From Bacillota bacterium (lineage in GTDB: Bacteria; Bacillota; UBA4882; UBA8346): a stretch of DNA of 64,000 bases. Of this stretch, positions 7,862-16,551 are shown piece by piece. The stretch covers positions 35,410-99,409 of the forward strand of contig JAFABB010000044.1 in the NCBI GenBank assembly GCA_023426245.1. Reading direction: 5' to 3'. The number at the start of each line of letters is the position of its first letter. The first letter of the stretch is position 1. The notes under the pieces were generated by a model. It was given only the letters and a program-made list of their open reading frames with translations. It searched no databases and had not been told where the DNA came from. Position numbers and translations under genes: made by a program.

Positions 7862-9268
7862 TTATGAAGCCGCAACTTGTTTACGAATTTGCCGTCGTGC
7901 ATAGAAAAAGATGATTACCTGACCGGTTCCTGCCAACGTCCAGGTGAAGGGATAGGCAGCGAAGAGCCAGAACTCTGTAGGATACCAGGAAAAGATCGTA
8001 ACCAACCACACTATCCGCAGCAGGCAGGCGCCTACCAACGTGCAAAGCATAGGCGATATGGAATAGCCCATTCCATAGGACAAACCGGGATATACATTCA
8101 TGATGCCGCAGGTGAAGTAAGCAATTATTATGATATTCAGACGCAGCATCCCCAGTTTAATTACATCCGGATCAGTTGTGAAGATGTCGAGCAAAGACCT
8201 GCTAAACAGCATGGTCACCCCTCCAAGAAAAATCCAGGTAGCGAAAACCAATATTGTGCATACCTTTGCAATGGTATCGATACGATCATACTTTTTTGCG
8301 CCTACGCTTTGGGCGGTAAAAGTTACAACTGCGCTGTAAAAGGCATTCACGGTAGTGCCGATATAGTTTTCAATATTGCTTGAGGCAGCATTGGCCGCGA
8401 TCATGGCAGAGCCGAAAGAATTGACGGCTGACTGAATCAGTACATTGGAAATGGAGAACAGCAGGCCCTGCAATCCAGCAGGCAATCCAATCCGAATAAG
8501 CTCTTTTAACTTCTCTCTATCAATACCCATTTTCCGGGGTATGAAGCGTATGGCTCCGTCGTAGCGAGACAGGGAAATCAGAATCAGCAGCGCCGAGAGA
8601 TATTGGGAAATGACCGTAGACCACGCTACGCCGTCAACGCCTAGGTGCAGAACAATCACGAAGAAAAGATTGAAACCCACGTGCAGAATGCCGGTTATAA
8701 TCAAAGAATACATCGGACGATAGCAGTCACCTGCGGAGCGCATGATAGCCGCAGCGAAGGTGAATACCATGCTGGCGGGCATGCTGATGAGGTAGATTCT
8801 TATATACAGGACCGCAAGATTCAATATGTTCTCCGGCGTGCCCATCATAACAAGCAAAGGCTTGCAGAACGCGAGGCCCACGGCCATGAAAATGAGCCCG
8901 CCGATTATGCTAAAGACCATAGAAGTATGAACAGACCGGCTTACGGCGTCTGCCTTTCCGGCACCATAATCCCGTGCCACAACGACGCTCGTCCCTATGG
9001 ACAATCCCATAAATAAGGTGATGATGAGGTTAATAAGAGCACCTGTCGCGCCTACCGCAGCCAGCGCGTCACTCCCCGAAAAGCGACCGACGACAATCAT
9101 GTCAGCGGTGTTAAACAGTAACTGTAGAATGTTCATGGCCATGATAGGCAAGGAGAAGAACAATATTTTGCCGAAAAGCGGCCCGTCACCGATATCCGTA
9201 TCATGGTGTCTCTTTGAGGTCAAATAGAAATATGCTTTCTTAGCAATTTTTACATTCAATAGTGGCAT
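7862..9268 (-). CDS. MATE family efflux transporter
   Basis: A 468-residue inner-membrane protein with about twelve hydrophobic segments arranged as two pseudo-repeats. The first repeat contains FSLPIMAMNILQLLFNTADMIVVGRFSG and the second GLPAGLQGLLFSISNVLIQSAVNSFGS, both family hallmarks. MATE proteins export cationic drugs or metabolites using a Na+ or H+ gradient. The reading frame is intact and transcribed leftward, opposite to its neighbours. Substrate specificity cannot be inferred. Confidence 0.93.
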   Translation of the reverse strand: MPLLNVKIAKKAYFYLTSKRHHDTDIGDGPLFGKILFFSLPIMAMNILQLLFNTADMIVVGRFSGSDALAAVGATGALINLIITLFMGLSIGTSVVVARDYGAGKADAVSRSVHTSMVFSIIGGLIFMAVGLAFCKPLLVMMGTPENILNLAVLYIRIYLISMPASMVFTFAAAIMRSAGDCYRPMYSLIITGILHVGFNLFFVIVLHLGVDGVAWSTVISQYLSALLILISLSRYDGAIRFIPRKMGIDREKLKELIRIGLPAGLQGLLFSISNVLIQSAVNSFGSAMIAANAASSNIENYIGTTVNAFYSAVVTFTAQSVGAKKYDRIDTIAKVCTILVFATWIFLGGVTMLFSRSLLDIFTTDPDVIKLGMLRLNIIIIAYFTCGIMNVYPGLSYGMGYSISPMLCTLVGACLLRIVWLVTIFSWYPTEFWLFAAYPFTWTLAGTGQVIIFFYARRQIRKQVAAS

Positions 9269-9303
9269 GATATTGTGGTTCCTTGACTATGACTTAAAGC
9301 ATC

Positions 9304-9346
9304 AAAAATCCGAAATTTTCTCAATTATAAGAGATTCGGATTTTTT
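9304..9346. terminator. bidirectional terminator-like hairpin upstream of the MATE gene
   Basis: AAAAATCCGAA at 9304-9314 pairs with TTCGGATTTTT at 9335-9345, and the T-rich right arm would serve rightward transcription while the A-rich left arm serves leftward transcription. It lies just before the MATE start codon, so it may insulate that gene from upstream decay products. A second inverted repeat, GCGCCACC/GGTGGCGC, lies at 9402-9438. Confidence 0.5.
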
Positions 9347-9527
9347 ATGCTCGATGCGCATGACAGAATTTGAATTTGCGTCATTTTGAGTCAAGCCTGA
9401 CGCGCCACCCATCTGCGCCTATCCGTTTTAGGTGGCGCTAGACCGCAGTGGCCGAACTTACTGTTTCAACTGGAGGTCAACATAGATAAATGTAGCAGAA
9501 TTTGCTTGTCTTGTAAAGCAAAGCTCG

Positions 9528-9660
9528 TCATACGCTTTGCTTTTTATATACATCAGCATGCTGGGCTCTATTCCGAGCATGTTTATGGCTCCAACCACGT
9601 TTTAATATTATTGTTAAATAGGTATGCCTTAAATCACGAAAACAAACGTCGGTGAACTTG
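9528..9660 (-). pseudogene. tyrosine recombinase (phage/ICE integrase) C-terminal relic
   Basis: Read leftward, the frame gives FTDVCFRDLRHTYLTIILKRGWSHKHARNR and then AQHADV. This matches box II of tyrosine integrases: the HDLRHT motif reads RDLRHT, and LGHAD reads AQHAD. The catalytic Arg and the late His remain, but the first His of box II, the LG pair and the nucleophilic Tyr are lost, and the upstream catalytic domain is absent. It lies 1 kb left of a tRNA-Pro tail repeat, where an integrase gene would be expected next to an attachment site. Confidence 0.72.
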
Positions 9661-9813
9661 CATGCTTTATAATGGATGGCTTTGAGACAAGATATAAGGG
9701 GTCTATAGTATGTAAACTCCAAAACAAGTATAATAGAATCACTGGAAAAGGAAAACACATACGCATGGCCAAGCCACATGAGAAATATTATAAACATCGG
9801 GACTTAATTCAGA

Positions 9814-9950
9814 GAACTATTAAGCGATTATGAGATCAAAAATGTCGAAGATTTAAGCAACGCCTTGAAAGATGGGGACGATTCACGATATGTTGGAAGC
9901 CGAATGGGACGAGCACCTGGTTAAGATAAAAGTGGACGGAAAATCTCAAA
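9814..9950 (+). pseudogene. IS256-type transposase N-terminal relic (frameshifted)
   Basis: The frame beginning at 9814 reads ELLSDYEIKNVEDLSNALKD, and a different frame continues GTIHDMLEAEWDEHL from about 9876. Together they match the N-terminus of mutator/IS256 transposases (LKDLxGxTIxxMLEAEMDEHLGY). One frameshift separates the two pieces, and the catalytic DDE domain is absent. It is a decayed insertion in the accessory zone. Confidence 0.6.
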
Positions 9951-10068
9951 AAAGCAGTTTATGCTATCATCGATACAAGACACGTGAGACAGTTATTGAA
10001 TGATAAGAGTGGATTAAAAATCATAACGATATTGGAAGGAAAAATAAAAATGGGTAAGGAGAATTCCT

Positions 10069-10548
10069 ATGACTGCTAAAGACGAAAATTACCAAACCTT
10101 ATATCAGGCCTTACAGGGTTTAATCCAAGACGAAACTGACGCTTTAGCCAATTTAGCCAATAGTGCGGCACTTTTGTTCAATATTATGGAAGAGATTAAT
10201 TGGGCAGGTTTTTATCTTTTTAAAGAAAATCAATTGATTCTCGGACCGTTTCAGGGGAAACCAGCCTGTATCAGAATTGCCGTAGGGAAAGGAGTTTGCG
10301 GCACGGCCGCCCAAAATAAAGAATCCATCGTGGTACAGGATGTACATCAGTTTCCTGGACACATCGCTTGTGATAAGGCTTCCGCATCAGAAATTGTCAT
10401 ACCGATAATCAAGGATGATCAATTGATTGGCGTCTTGGATGTCGACAGCCCCGTTAAAGCCAGATTCGGCGAAAGGGAGCGACAAGGCCTGCAAGGCTAT
10501 ATAGATATTTTATCTGCTAATATCCATTGGGAAGACTTGCTTTGTTGA
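10069..10548 (+). CDS. msrC: free methionine-(R)-sulfoxide reductase (GAF domain)
   Basis: A 159-residue single-GAF-domain protein of the fRMsr family, which reduces free methionine-R-sulfoxide with thioredoxin in the cytoplasm. The signature NWAGFYL (44-50) is followed by LGPFQGKPACIRI with C67, GKGVCGTAA with C77, and HIACDxAS with C101; these are the three redox Cys of the family, and the distal SEIVIP segment is also present. GAGAATTCC precedes the ATG. It is the only intact gene between the integrase/transposase relics and the tRNA-tail repeat. An oxidative-stress role fits an anaerobe. Confidence 0.93.
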   Translation: MTAKDENYQTLYQALQGLIQDETDALANLANSAALLFNIMEEINWAGFYLFKENQLILGPFQGKPACIRIAVGKGVCGTAAQNKESIVVQDVHQFPGHIACDKASASEIVIPIIKDDQLIGVLDVDSPVKARFGERERQGLQGYIDILSANIHWEDLLC

Positions 10549-10661
10549 TCGGTTAAGAAAAGTTTGATTTTTTTGGACAGCTATCTGACACCAGGGGGAT
10601 ACTAGATCCATATTGTATCTTTATTGAATAAAATTCAATAAATTAGACTAGAGAACATTGA

Positions 10662-10906
10662 AAATATTGTACGGGGCCAGGTTCAATCCTGTCGCCCCGA
10701 CCATTAAAACATTGAACTGACGACGGACCATTTGGCCGTCAATTTTTTTGGCGTCCCATATTATTAAGATGTCAGTATTGATCCTGTGGCCTTGATCAGT
10801 AGAAAATGTTGATTTCACGGTACTTTGGGTCACTAAAATTTTGTTTCCGGCGGAGTTGTAATCAACTTATGCAATAAGAACTGGTTGAGGTTTTGAATAA
10901 AGCGCT
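10662..10906 (+). repeat. tRNA-Pro 3'-tail direct repeat, copy A (left border of the island)
   Basis: About 245 bases that recur with only scattered differences at 43346-43592. The first part reproduces the end of tRNA-Pro (AGGTTCAATCCTG then TCGCCCCGACCA, 10679-10703, one A missing from the T loop) and its terminator. The remaining ~160 bases are shared only between copies A and B. The 3' end of a tRNA is a standard attachment site for integrative elements, so this is a candidate attL or junction. The stretch from here to 11065 contains no other recognisable gene. Confidence 0.85.
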
Positions 10907-11065
10907 AACGATGGCTTGCGCTTACTTTAGGGAGTATCGATACTGTAATCTGGTAGATCGTGATTTGATTGAAATAGGCAATCTTAAGCGCTCATGCACA
11001 CTAAGGCCGGGAATACCTCAAGCAGAATCCTCCATAATGTTAAAAAAGCAACCTCCAACTTACAT

Positions 11066-11575
11066 TCATGAATTACTTATTCCATCTTTGCGGGCGCATT
11101 CACCGGTTTGACCTTTTAAAATCTGGATGGCATGAGGAAGAACAGGCAGGATTACCTCTAGGTTCTCCCTTACCCCTTTGGGACTACCGGGGAGATTGAT
11201 GATCAGCGTTTGTTTGCGGATACCAGCGATGCTTCTAGAAAGCATGGCCTGGGGGGTTATTTGCAAACTTTTGGCGCGCATGGCCTCAGGAATCCCCGGT
11301 ACCTGGCGATCAATGATATCCAATGTCGCCTCGGGGGTAATGTCCCGGGGAGAAAATCCGGTCCCGCCAGTGGTAAGGACTAAATCAAGCTCAAGTTCAT
11401 CAGCCATTCGTTTTAAATTTGCTGCTATCAGATTGCGCTCGTCGGGAACAATGAGATAATCGACAATTTCGGCATCGATCTCACGGAGCAGTTCCCCGAT
11501 GACTTTTCCGCTTTCATCAACTCTTTCGCCGGCATGTCCTTTATCACTGGCTGTTAAAATCCCGGCTTTGATCAT
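11066..11575 (-). CDS. mog: molybdopterin adenylyltransferase (Mog/MoaB family)
   Basis: A 169-residue MogA/MoaB-fold protein that adenylates molybdopterin before metal insertion. The binding-site motif TTGGTGFSPRDITPEAT lies near residues 88-104, LSRSIAGIR near 131-139 and LPGSPKG near 146-152. AGGAGG precedes the ATG on the minus strand. It is the first gene inside the left repeat and lies close to moaA, moaC and the MOSC gene, so it belongs to the cofactor supply for the molybdenum hydroxylase in this island. Mog and MoaB cannot be separated with certainty by eye. Confidence 0.93.
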   Translation of the reverse strand: MIKAGILTASDKGHAGERVDESGKVIGELLREIDAEIVDYLIVPDERNLIAANLKRMADELELDLVLTTGGTGFSPRDITPEATLDIIDRQVPGIPEAMRAKSLQITPQAMLSRSIAGIRKQTLIINLPGSPKGVRENLEVILPVLPHAIQILKGQTGECARKDGISNS

Positions 11576-11632
11576 TCAGTGGCCTCCTAATTAAGTTGTA
11601 TTCTTTTAAAAATTGAAGCTCGCTTCAATACG

Positions 11633-12493
11633 TTAATGGTTTACATAGCGATTTAATTCATACTGGAGTTTATATTGTTTGGGAGTAATGCCATACTTAT
11701 TTTTGAAAAGAGCAATAAAATGGGAGATATTCTCATAACCCAAGTCCAAAGCCACTTCGGTTACATTAGTGAACATTAACATATCTTTGGCCTTGGTTAA
11801 TTTAAGATTTGTTAAATACTCCTTCGGAGCAATTCCGGTTATTTTTTTAAAAAATTGGCAAAAGTTGGCCTCGGACATTTTAAACTCCGAAGCGATTTGT
11901 TTAATGCTGATCGGCAGCATATAGTGATCCTTCATATATTTTATCGCTTGATAAACGGGATGATCAAATTCCAGGTTAAGAACTTGGTAGGTGCCTTTAA
12001 TTTGGATCAAATTATAAACTAATTCCTGGGCATACAAATCCAATAAAAAATCAATGTTTTTATCAGATTTTATGATGATGTTGGCAAATTTATTTAAACT
12101 TTTCTTAATCTCCGAAGTGTCTTCCCCTACAAACAGGCTATCTTTGGCTAACAATTCACCATCAATCTCATATTGCATACTGATTCTTTTACTAACATTT
12201 TTAATTAAATCGTTATTTAGTTCAAAAACCAGAGCCTTGGTTGGAACGTCAATGGTCATATGGACTTGAGAATCAGGAGGCAGTAATAAAAATTGATTTT
12301 GATTATACGTAAATTGATCCGTTTTATTGACCGTAAGGTGTTTTTGGCCTTCAATAATTGTACAAAGTCTATTATATTCATAGGACTTATAAATGCCGCT
12401 GAATTTTAGAGAAAAATCATAGTAGAGTATTCTTAAATAATCGGTTTCTAAACGATCAACCTGCTCCAATTCCCTACTAAAATCAGTGAGCAT
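11633..12493 (-). CDS. AraC family transcriptional regulator
   Basis: A 286-residue regulator. The N-terminal ~170 residues form a probable cupin-like sensory domain (FTYNQNQFLLLPPDSQVHM resembles the AraC arm/cupin segment). The C-terminal ~100 residues contain two helix-turn-helix units: ISIKQIASEFKMSEANFCQFFKKITG and MLMFTNVTEVALDLGYENISHFIALFKNKYG, followed by TPKQYK. It is transcribed toward mog, 57 bases away, and divergently from moaA. It could control the moa genes, but no operator was recognised. Confidence 0.9.
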   Translation of the reverse strand: MLTDFSRELEQVDRLETDYLRILYYDFSLKFSGIYKSYEYNRLCTIIEGQKHLTVNKTDQFTYNQNQFLLLPPDSQVHMTIDVPTKALVFELNNDLIKNVSKRISMQYEIDGELLAKDSLFVGEDTSEIKKSLNKFANIIIKSDKNIDFLLDLYAQELVYNLIQIKGTYQVLNLEFDHPVYQAIKYMKDHYMLPISIKQIASEFKMSEANFCQFFKKITGIAPKEYLTNLKLTKAKDMLMFTNVTEVALDLGYENISHFIALFKNKYGITPKQYKLQYELNRYVNH

Positions 12494-12735
12494 AGTCCAC
12501 CTCTTTCGTATTTCATACGTTAATATTATATAACAAATTTATTAAAATTCAAATGGACATAGAATGATAACTTTAGAGAAACTGTTGGACTGGGTAATGC
12601 CTCGGCAATAAAGTTAAATTGAATTCATCTCGGGGTATTTAAATCTTGACTATTTTTTAAAAGAAAGGGTTAGAAGTGATACTTGATTTCATCATATACT
12701 TAAAAAACAAGATGGGACGTGCGGAGGTTTCTTCT

Positions 12736-13692
12736 ATGAAGGATCAGTATGGAAGAGAAATTGAGTATCTGCGGATCTCCATTACTCAGAAATGTAATTT
12801 GAAATGTATCTACTGTTCCCCTGGTGGGATTAAAAGCCGGACCCAATGCTCAGCATTGACTGCGGAAGAATTTGAAAAGGTAGTCCGCTCCATGGCCATG
12901 GTGGGAATTCATAAGGTGAGGCTCACGGGCGGCGAACCTTTGACCCGCGCCGACGTATGTCAAATTATTGAACGGATTGCAATCGTACCCGGCATACAGG
13001 ATATTTCCATGACGACCAACGGGATCAATCTGGGTAAAATAGCCGGGAAACTCAAAGCCGCGGGACTCTTGCGGCTGAATATCAGCCTGGATTCTCTGAA
13101 AGCAGATAGGTTCAATTATCTAACGGGCGGAGGAAAGCTTGCCGATACGTTGCAGGGTATTGAAAAGGCATTGGAAGTTGGTTTAACACCGATAAGGATC
13201 AATACCGTGTTGATTAAAGGCGTCAATGAAGATGAAATCGACGATTTCATCCATTTGGCGAAGGATAAGCCATTGGAAGTGCGGTTTATCGAACTGATGC
13301 CTATCGGACGGTTCGGCGAGGAGAATCCGGATAAAATCGTTTACAATTCGGAGATCGTTCAGGCCCGGCCGGAGCTGATTTTCTGTGAAGACAGCTTGAA
13401 AGGCCATCCGGCAACTTATTATAAAATTGAAGGATATCGGGGAAAAATCGGATTTATCAGTCCGATGAGCCATAAATTTTGCGCTAGTTGCAACCGGATC
13501 CGGCTGACATGTGACGGTAAAATTAAACCCTGTCTTGGTAACAACGGAGAGGTGAATATTATCAACATATTGCGGCAAAACCCTGACCGGTTGGATACCG
13601 CGGTCCGCAAGGCGATTTTTGAGAAACCCCGCTGTCATCATTTTGAAAGCGGATATTCTTCAACGCGGAATATGAATATGATAGGAGGCTAA
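12736..13692 (+). CDS. moaA: GTP 3',8-cyclase
   Basis: A 318-residue radical SAM enzyme for the first step of molybdenum cofactor synthesis. The SAM cluster motif is C20-x3-C24-x2-C27 in ITQKCNLKCIYC, TGGEPL follows near residue 68, and a second C-terminal [4Fe-4S] site is visible in FCASCNRIRLTCDGK. The conserved C-terminal Gly-Gly that stimulates activity is present as NMIGG. The start at 12736 is set by GGAGG at 12723-12727; an upstream in-frame start at 12676 lacks support. moaC follows one base after the stop codon, so the two are coupled. Confidence 0.96.
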   Translation: MKDQYGREIEYLRISITQKCNLKCIYCSPGGIKSRTQCSALTAEEFEKVVRSMAMVGIHKVRLTGGEPLTRADVCQIIERIAIVPGIQDISMTTNGINLGKIAGKLKAAGLLRLNISLDSLKADRFNYLTGGGKLADTLQGIEKALEVGLTPIRINTVLIKGVNEDEIDDFIHLAKDKPLEVRFIELMPIGRFGEENPDKIVYNSEIVQARPELIFCEDSLKGHPATYYKIEGYRGKIGFISPMSHKFCASCNRIRLTCDGKIKPCLGNNGEVNIINILRQNPDRLDTAVRKAIFEKPRCHHFESGYSSTRNMNMIGG

Positions 13693-13693
13693 A

Positions 13694-14179
13694 ATGGGAC
13701 TCACACATCTTGATGAGCAAGGTAATGCCCGTATGGTGGATGTTTCACCGAAAACTGTCACCTTGAGAGAGGCTGTGGCAACCGGAAGAGTATTGATGAA
13801 ACCAGAGACCCTCAAGATGGTTTTAGAAGGGAACATACCTAAAGGAGACGTCTTTTCCACGGCGCGAATCGCCGGTATCATGGCGGCTAAACGGACCCAA
13901 GAATTGATACCCATGTGTCATAATGTGCCATTGGATGCTGTAACGGTTGAATTAAAGGCCGACGAGACACGGCATTGCGTTGATATCAAGGCCGTGGCAC
14001 ATTGTACTTGGAAAACGGGTGTAGAGATGGAGGCGTTAACGGCGGTATCTGTCGCCGGACTGGCAGTTTACGATATGTGCAAGGCGGTCGACAAGGAGAT
14101 GGTTATCGGGGATATTATGGTAATCAAAAAAAGCGGTGGAAAATCCGGGGATTATACTCGAAAAACCGGTAATATTTGA
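13694..14179 (+). CDS. moaC: cyclic pyranopterin monophosphate synthase
   Basis: A 161-residue MoaC that works directly after MoaA. KGDVFSTARIAGIMAAKRTQELIPMCH, KTGVEMEALTAVSVAGLAVYDMCKAVDK (both described here as the two core blocks, residues ~51-77 and ~102-129) and the KSGGKSGDY tail are present, including the catalytic Lys residues. The usual LCHPLPL reads MCHNVPL, a mild departure. AGGAGG precedes the ATG, and the gene is coupled to moaA upstream and the MOSC gene 19 bases downstream. Confidence 0.95.
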   Translation: MGLTHLDEQGNARMVDVSPKTVTLREAVATGRVLMKPETLKMVLEGNIPKGDVFSTARIAGIMAAKRTQELIPMCHNVPLDAVTVELKADETRHCVDIKAVAHCTWKTGVEMEALTAVSVAGLAVYDMCKAVDKEMVIGDIMVIKKSGGKSGDYTRKTGNI

Positions 14180-14198
14180 GATTAAGGCGGGCATCGAC

Positions 14199-14633
14199 AT
14201 GGCTAAAGTTGTGGCAATCAATATCAGTGAAAAGAAAGGTGTTCCCAAAACAACCGTTCCCGAGGGTGAGGTTATCGCCGATTTTGGGCTTAAAGGCGAT
14301 GCTCATGCCGGGAATTGGCATCGTCAGGTGAGTTTCTTGGGACAGGAAAGCATCGAAAAGGCGAAAACCCTGGGCATCAAAGATTTGTACGCCGGAATAT
14401 TTGCCGAAAATATTACCACCGAGGGGATCGTATTGTATTCTCTCCCAATCGGTACACGGTTTGATATCAACGGGGTCATTTTTGAAGTTACCCAGATCGG
14501 CAAGGAATGCCATCAAAAATGTGCTATTTTTCATCAGATTGGCAATTGCGTCATGCCCAAGGAAGGCATTTTTGCGCGGGTGATCCAAGGTGGGATTGTT
14601 CGTTCGGGGGATCAGATAACGATTGAAAAATGA
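14199..14633 (+). CDS. MOSC domain protein
   Basis: A 144-residue stand-alone MOSC domain, the fold also found at the C-terminus of molybdenum cofactor sulfurases. The GLKGDAHAGNWHRQVSFLG block near residues 29-47 and GKECHQKCAIF near 100-110, with the conserved sulfur-carrying Cys, are visible. Small MOSC proteins often neighbour moaC or mog in anaerobes and are thought to handle the sulfur ligand of Mo hydroxylases, which fits the aldehyde oxidoreductase in this island. ATG 14199 follows AAGGCGGG; an upstream in-frame start would overlap moaC. Confidence 0.88.
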   Translation: MAKVVAINISEKKGVPKTTVPEGEVIADFGLKGDAHAGNWHRQVSFLGQESIEKAKTLGIKDLYAGIFAENITTEGIVLYSLPIGTRFDINGVIFEVTQIGKECHQKCAIFHQIGNCVMPKEGIFARVIQGGIVRSGDQITIEK

Positions 14634-14721
14634 GGCAAATGCTATCCCGGTGCTGCAGATTCATACAGGAGGCGGCTGTCGCCTGGATGTCAATATGATC
14701 AGGGGGAAGAAGAGTAAATAA
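14632..14721 (+). pseudogene. hypB internal fragment (relic)
   Basis: Immediately after the MOSC gene the frame reads EANAIPVLQIHTGGGCRLDV and then NMIRGKKSK before a stop. This is the GxPVLQINTGGGCHLDANMIK segment of HypB, which occurs intact in the hypB gene at 41922-42590 of this window. No start codon or flanking HypB sequence exists, so it is a fossil of an older hydrogenase maturation gene. Confidence 0.75.
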
Positions 14722-14830
14722 AATAACTGCCCGGCGCTGATGAAGTGAAAGTACATTAAGATCTCCTCAAGAAGTACAGATTGCTTTAATAGGCAAGTTC
14801 GACACTATTTTAAAGCATAAGGAGAAGTAA

Positions 14831-16456
14831 ATGGACGCCTTGTATATCGCTGGACACAAAAATCCGGATACGGATTCAATTTGCTCCGCCATTGCTTATG
14901 CTGATTATAAAAAAGCTTTTGGTATCAGTGCAATACCCGTCAGGCTCGGAGAAATCAACAAAGAAACCAAATTTGTGCTGAGTTATTTTGGGTTTGAAGC
15001 CCCACAGCTTTTGACAACGGTTAAAACCAAAGTCAGGGATCTGAATATCGATATCATCGAGCCGGTTTGTTCCCGTATTTCAATAAAAACCGCCTGGACC
15101 TTGATGCAAAAAAATAATGTAAAAGTCTTACCAGTTGTCGATGAAGCGGAGAGATTTCAGGGAATTGTTTCATTGTCGGATATTACCAAAATATATATGG
15201 ACCTCCCAGCTGTTGATAATACGGCCATGAAAAAAACTCCATTGAATAATATTATAGAGACTCTGAATGCTACCTTAATCTATGGCGGCCAAGTAAATTT
15301 CAAAAAAACAGGGAGAGTCCTGATCGCCGCAATGACGCCGGATGAAATGACGCCATTTAGTAACAAGGGAGATATGGTCATTGTCGGTAACCGGCGTGAC
15401 AGTCAATTGAAAGCGATTGAGCTTGGCGCCAGTTGTTTGATTATTACTTGCAACGGTAAAGTTGATCCGGAAGTTCTGAAATCGGCTCAGGAAAAAGAAT
15501 GTGCTATCATGACCACTGCCGAAGACACTTTTTCAACAGCGCGATTGATTAATCAAAGTGTTCCGATAGGCTTTTCAATGACCAGAGACAATATAATCAG
15601 CTTCAATATTGACGATTTCATTGAAGATATTAAAGATCAGATGTTACAGACAAGATTCCGCAGCTATCCCGTTCTGGATGACAGCAAAAAAATAAAAGGG
15701 TTTATCTCCCGTTATCACTTGATTTCACAACGAAAGAAAAGGCTGATTTTACTCGATCACAATGAACGCTCGCAAACAGTCGAAGGCATTGAGCAGGCAG
15801 AGATTGTTGAAATTATCGATCACCACCGCTTGGGCGATATCCAGACCGGGATGCCGATTTATTTTAAAAATGAACCCCTGGGCAGTACTGCAACGGTTAT
15901 TGCCAATTTATTTTCGCAAAGTCAAATTCCAATTCAAAAGCCCATTGCCGGACTTCTCTGTGCTGCCATTATCTCTGATACCGTTGGATTTAAATCACCG
16001 ACTTGTACGGAGATTGATAAACAAACTGCTTATGCAATGGCGGCAATTGCTGATATCGATATGAACTCATTTACTTTGGCAATGTTCAGGGAAGGAACAT
16101 CACTTTCGGGAAAAAAGCCTGAGGATATTTTATTTCAGGATTTTAAGGAATTTCAATTGGGGAATTACCGGATTGGCATCGGCCAGGTTAACACGATGGA
16201 TCGAAATTGCATCAATGATTTAAAGACCCCTTTGATTGATTTGATGGCAAAGGTGGGTAAGGAGCGGCATTTTCAAATAATAATCCTACTAATAACCGAC
16301 ATTATCAATGAGGGTTCGGAAATGTTATATACGGGCAAGGGAAAGTCTTTGGTCAATAAAGCCTTTAATATTTCCTATAACGATTGTTGCGCTTATCTTC
16401 CGGGTGTCATCTCCAGAAAAAAGCAAGTAGTACCTGCACTCTCGTCAGTACTTTGA
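14831..16456 (+). CDS. ppaC: manganese-dependent inorganic pyrophosphatase with CBS and DRTGG regulatory domains
   Basis: A 541-residue family II pyrophosphatase (DHH superfamily) that hydrolyses cytoplasmic PPi. The catalytic motif GHKNPDTDSI opens the protein and VEIIDHHR lies near residue 331. Between them are a first CBS motif (~70-130), a DRTGG-like domain (~135-245) and a second CBS motif (~250-305), the nucleotide-regulated version known from clostridia and relatives. AAGGAG precedes the ATG. It could help cofactor synthesis by removing PPi, but the location may also be incidental. Confidence 0.95.
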   Translation: MDALYIAGHKNPDTDSICSAIAYADYKKAFGISAIPVRLGEINKETKFVLSYFGFEAPQLLTTVKTKVRDLNIDIIEPVCSRISIKTAWTLMQKNNVKVLPVVDEAERFQGIVSLSDITKIYMDLPAVDNTAMKKTPLNNIIETLNATLIYGGQVNFKKTGRVLIAAMTPDEMTPFSNKGDMVIVGNRRDSQLKAIELGASCLIITCNGKVDPEVLKSAQEKECAIMTTAEDTFSTARLINQSVPIGFSMTRDNIISFNIDDFIEDIKDQMLQTRFRSYPVLDDSKKIKGFISRYHLISQRKKRLILLDHNERSQTVEGIEQAEIVEIIDHHRLGDIQTGMPIYFKNEPLGSTATVIANLFSQSQIPIQKPIAGLLCAAIISDTVGFKSPTCTEIDKQTAYAMAAIADIDMNSFTLAMFREGTSLSGKKPEDILFQDFKEFQLGNYRIGIGQVNTMDRNCINDLKTPLIDLMAKVGKERHFQIIILLITDIINEGSEMLYTGKGKSLVNKAFNISYNDCCAYLPGVISRKKQVVPALSSVL

Positions 16457-16551
16457 ATCATTAATCGGAACATTCAGTCGACGGGATGGAGAATTTTACA
16501 TAATTATCTATCCGGAATTTTTATCCGTATTCGAAGAATGGAGGGAATTTG

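Noticed and set aside
10670..10703. A second tRNA-Pro gene at 10.7 kb or 43.36 kb
   Set aside because: Only the 3' part (T arm and acceptor strand) is present; the anticodon arm and 5' half are missing.
10893..11111. A 72-codon plus-strand ORF after repeat A
   Set aside because: It starts within the repeat, has no RBS and overlaps the 3' end of mog; no family resemblance.
12494..12735. Moco riboswitch upstream of moaA
   Set aside because: I could not identify the conserved stems by eye; a covariance-model search would be needed to decide.
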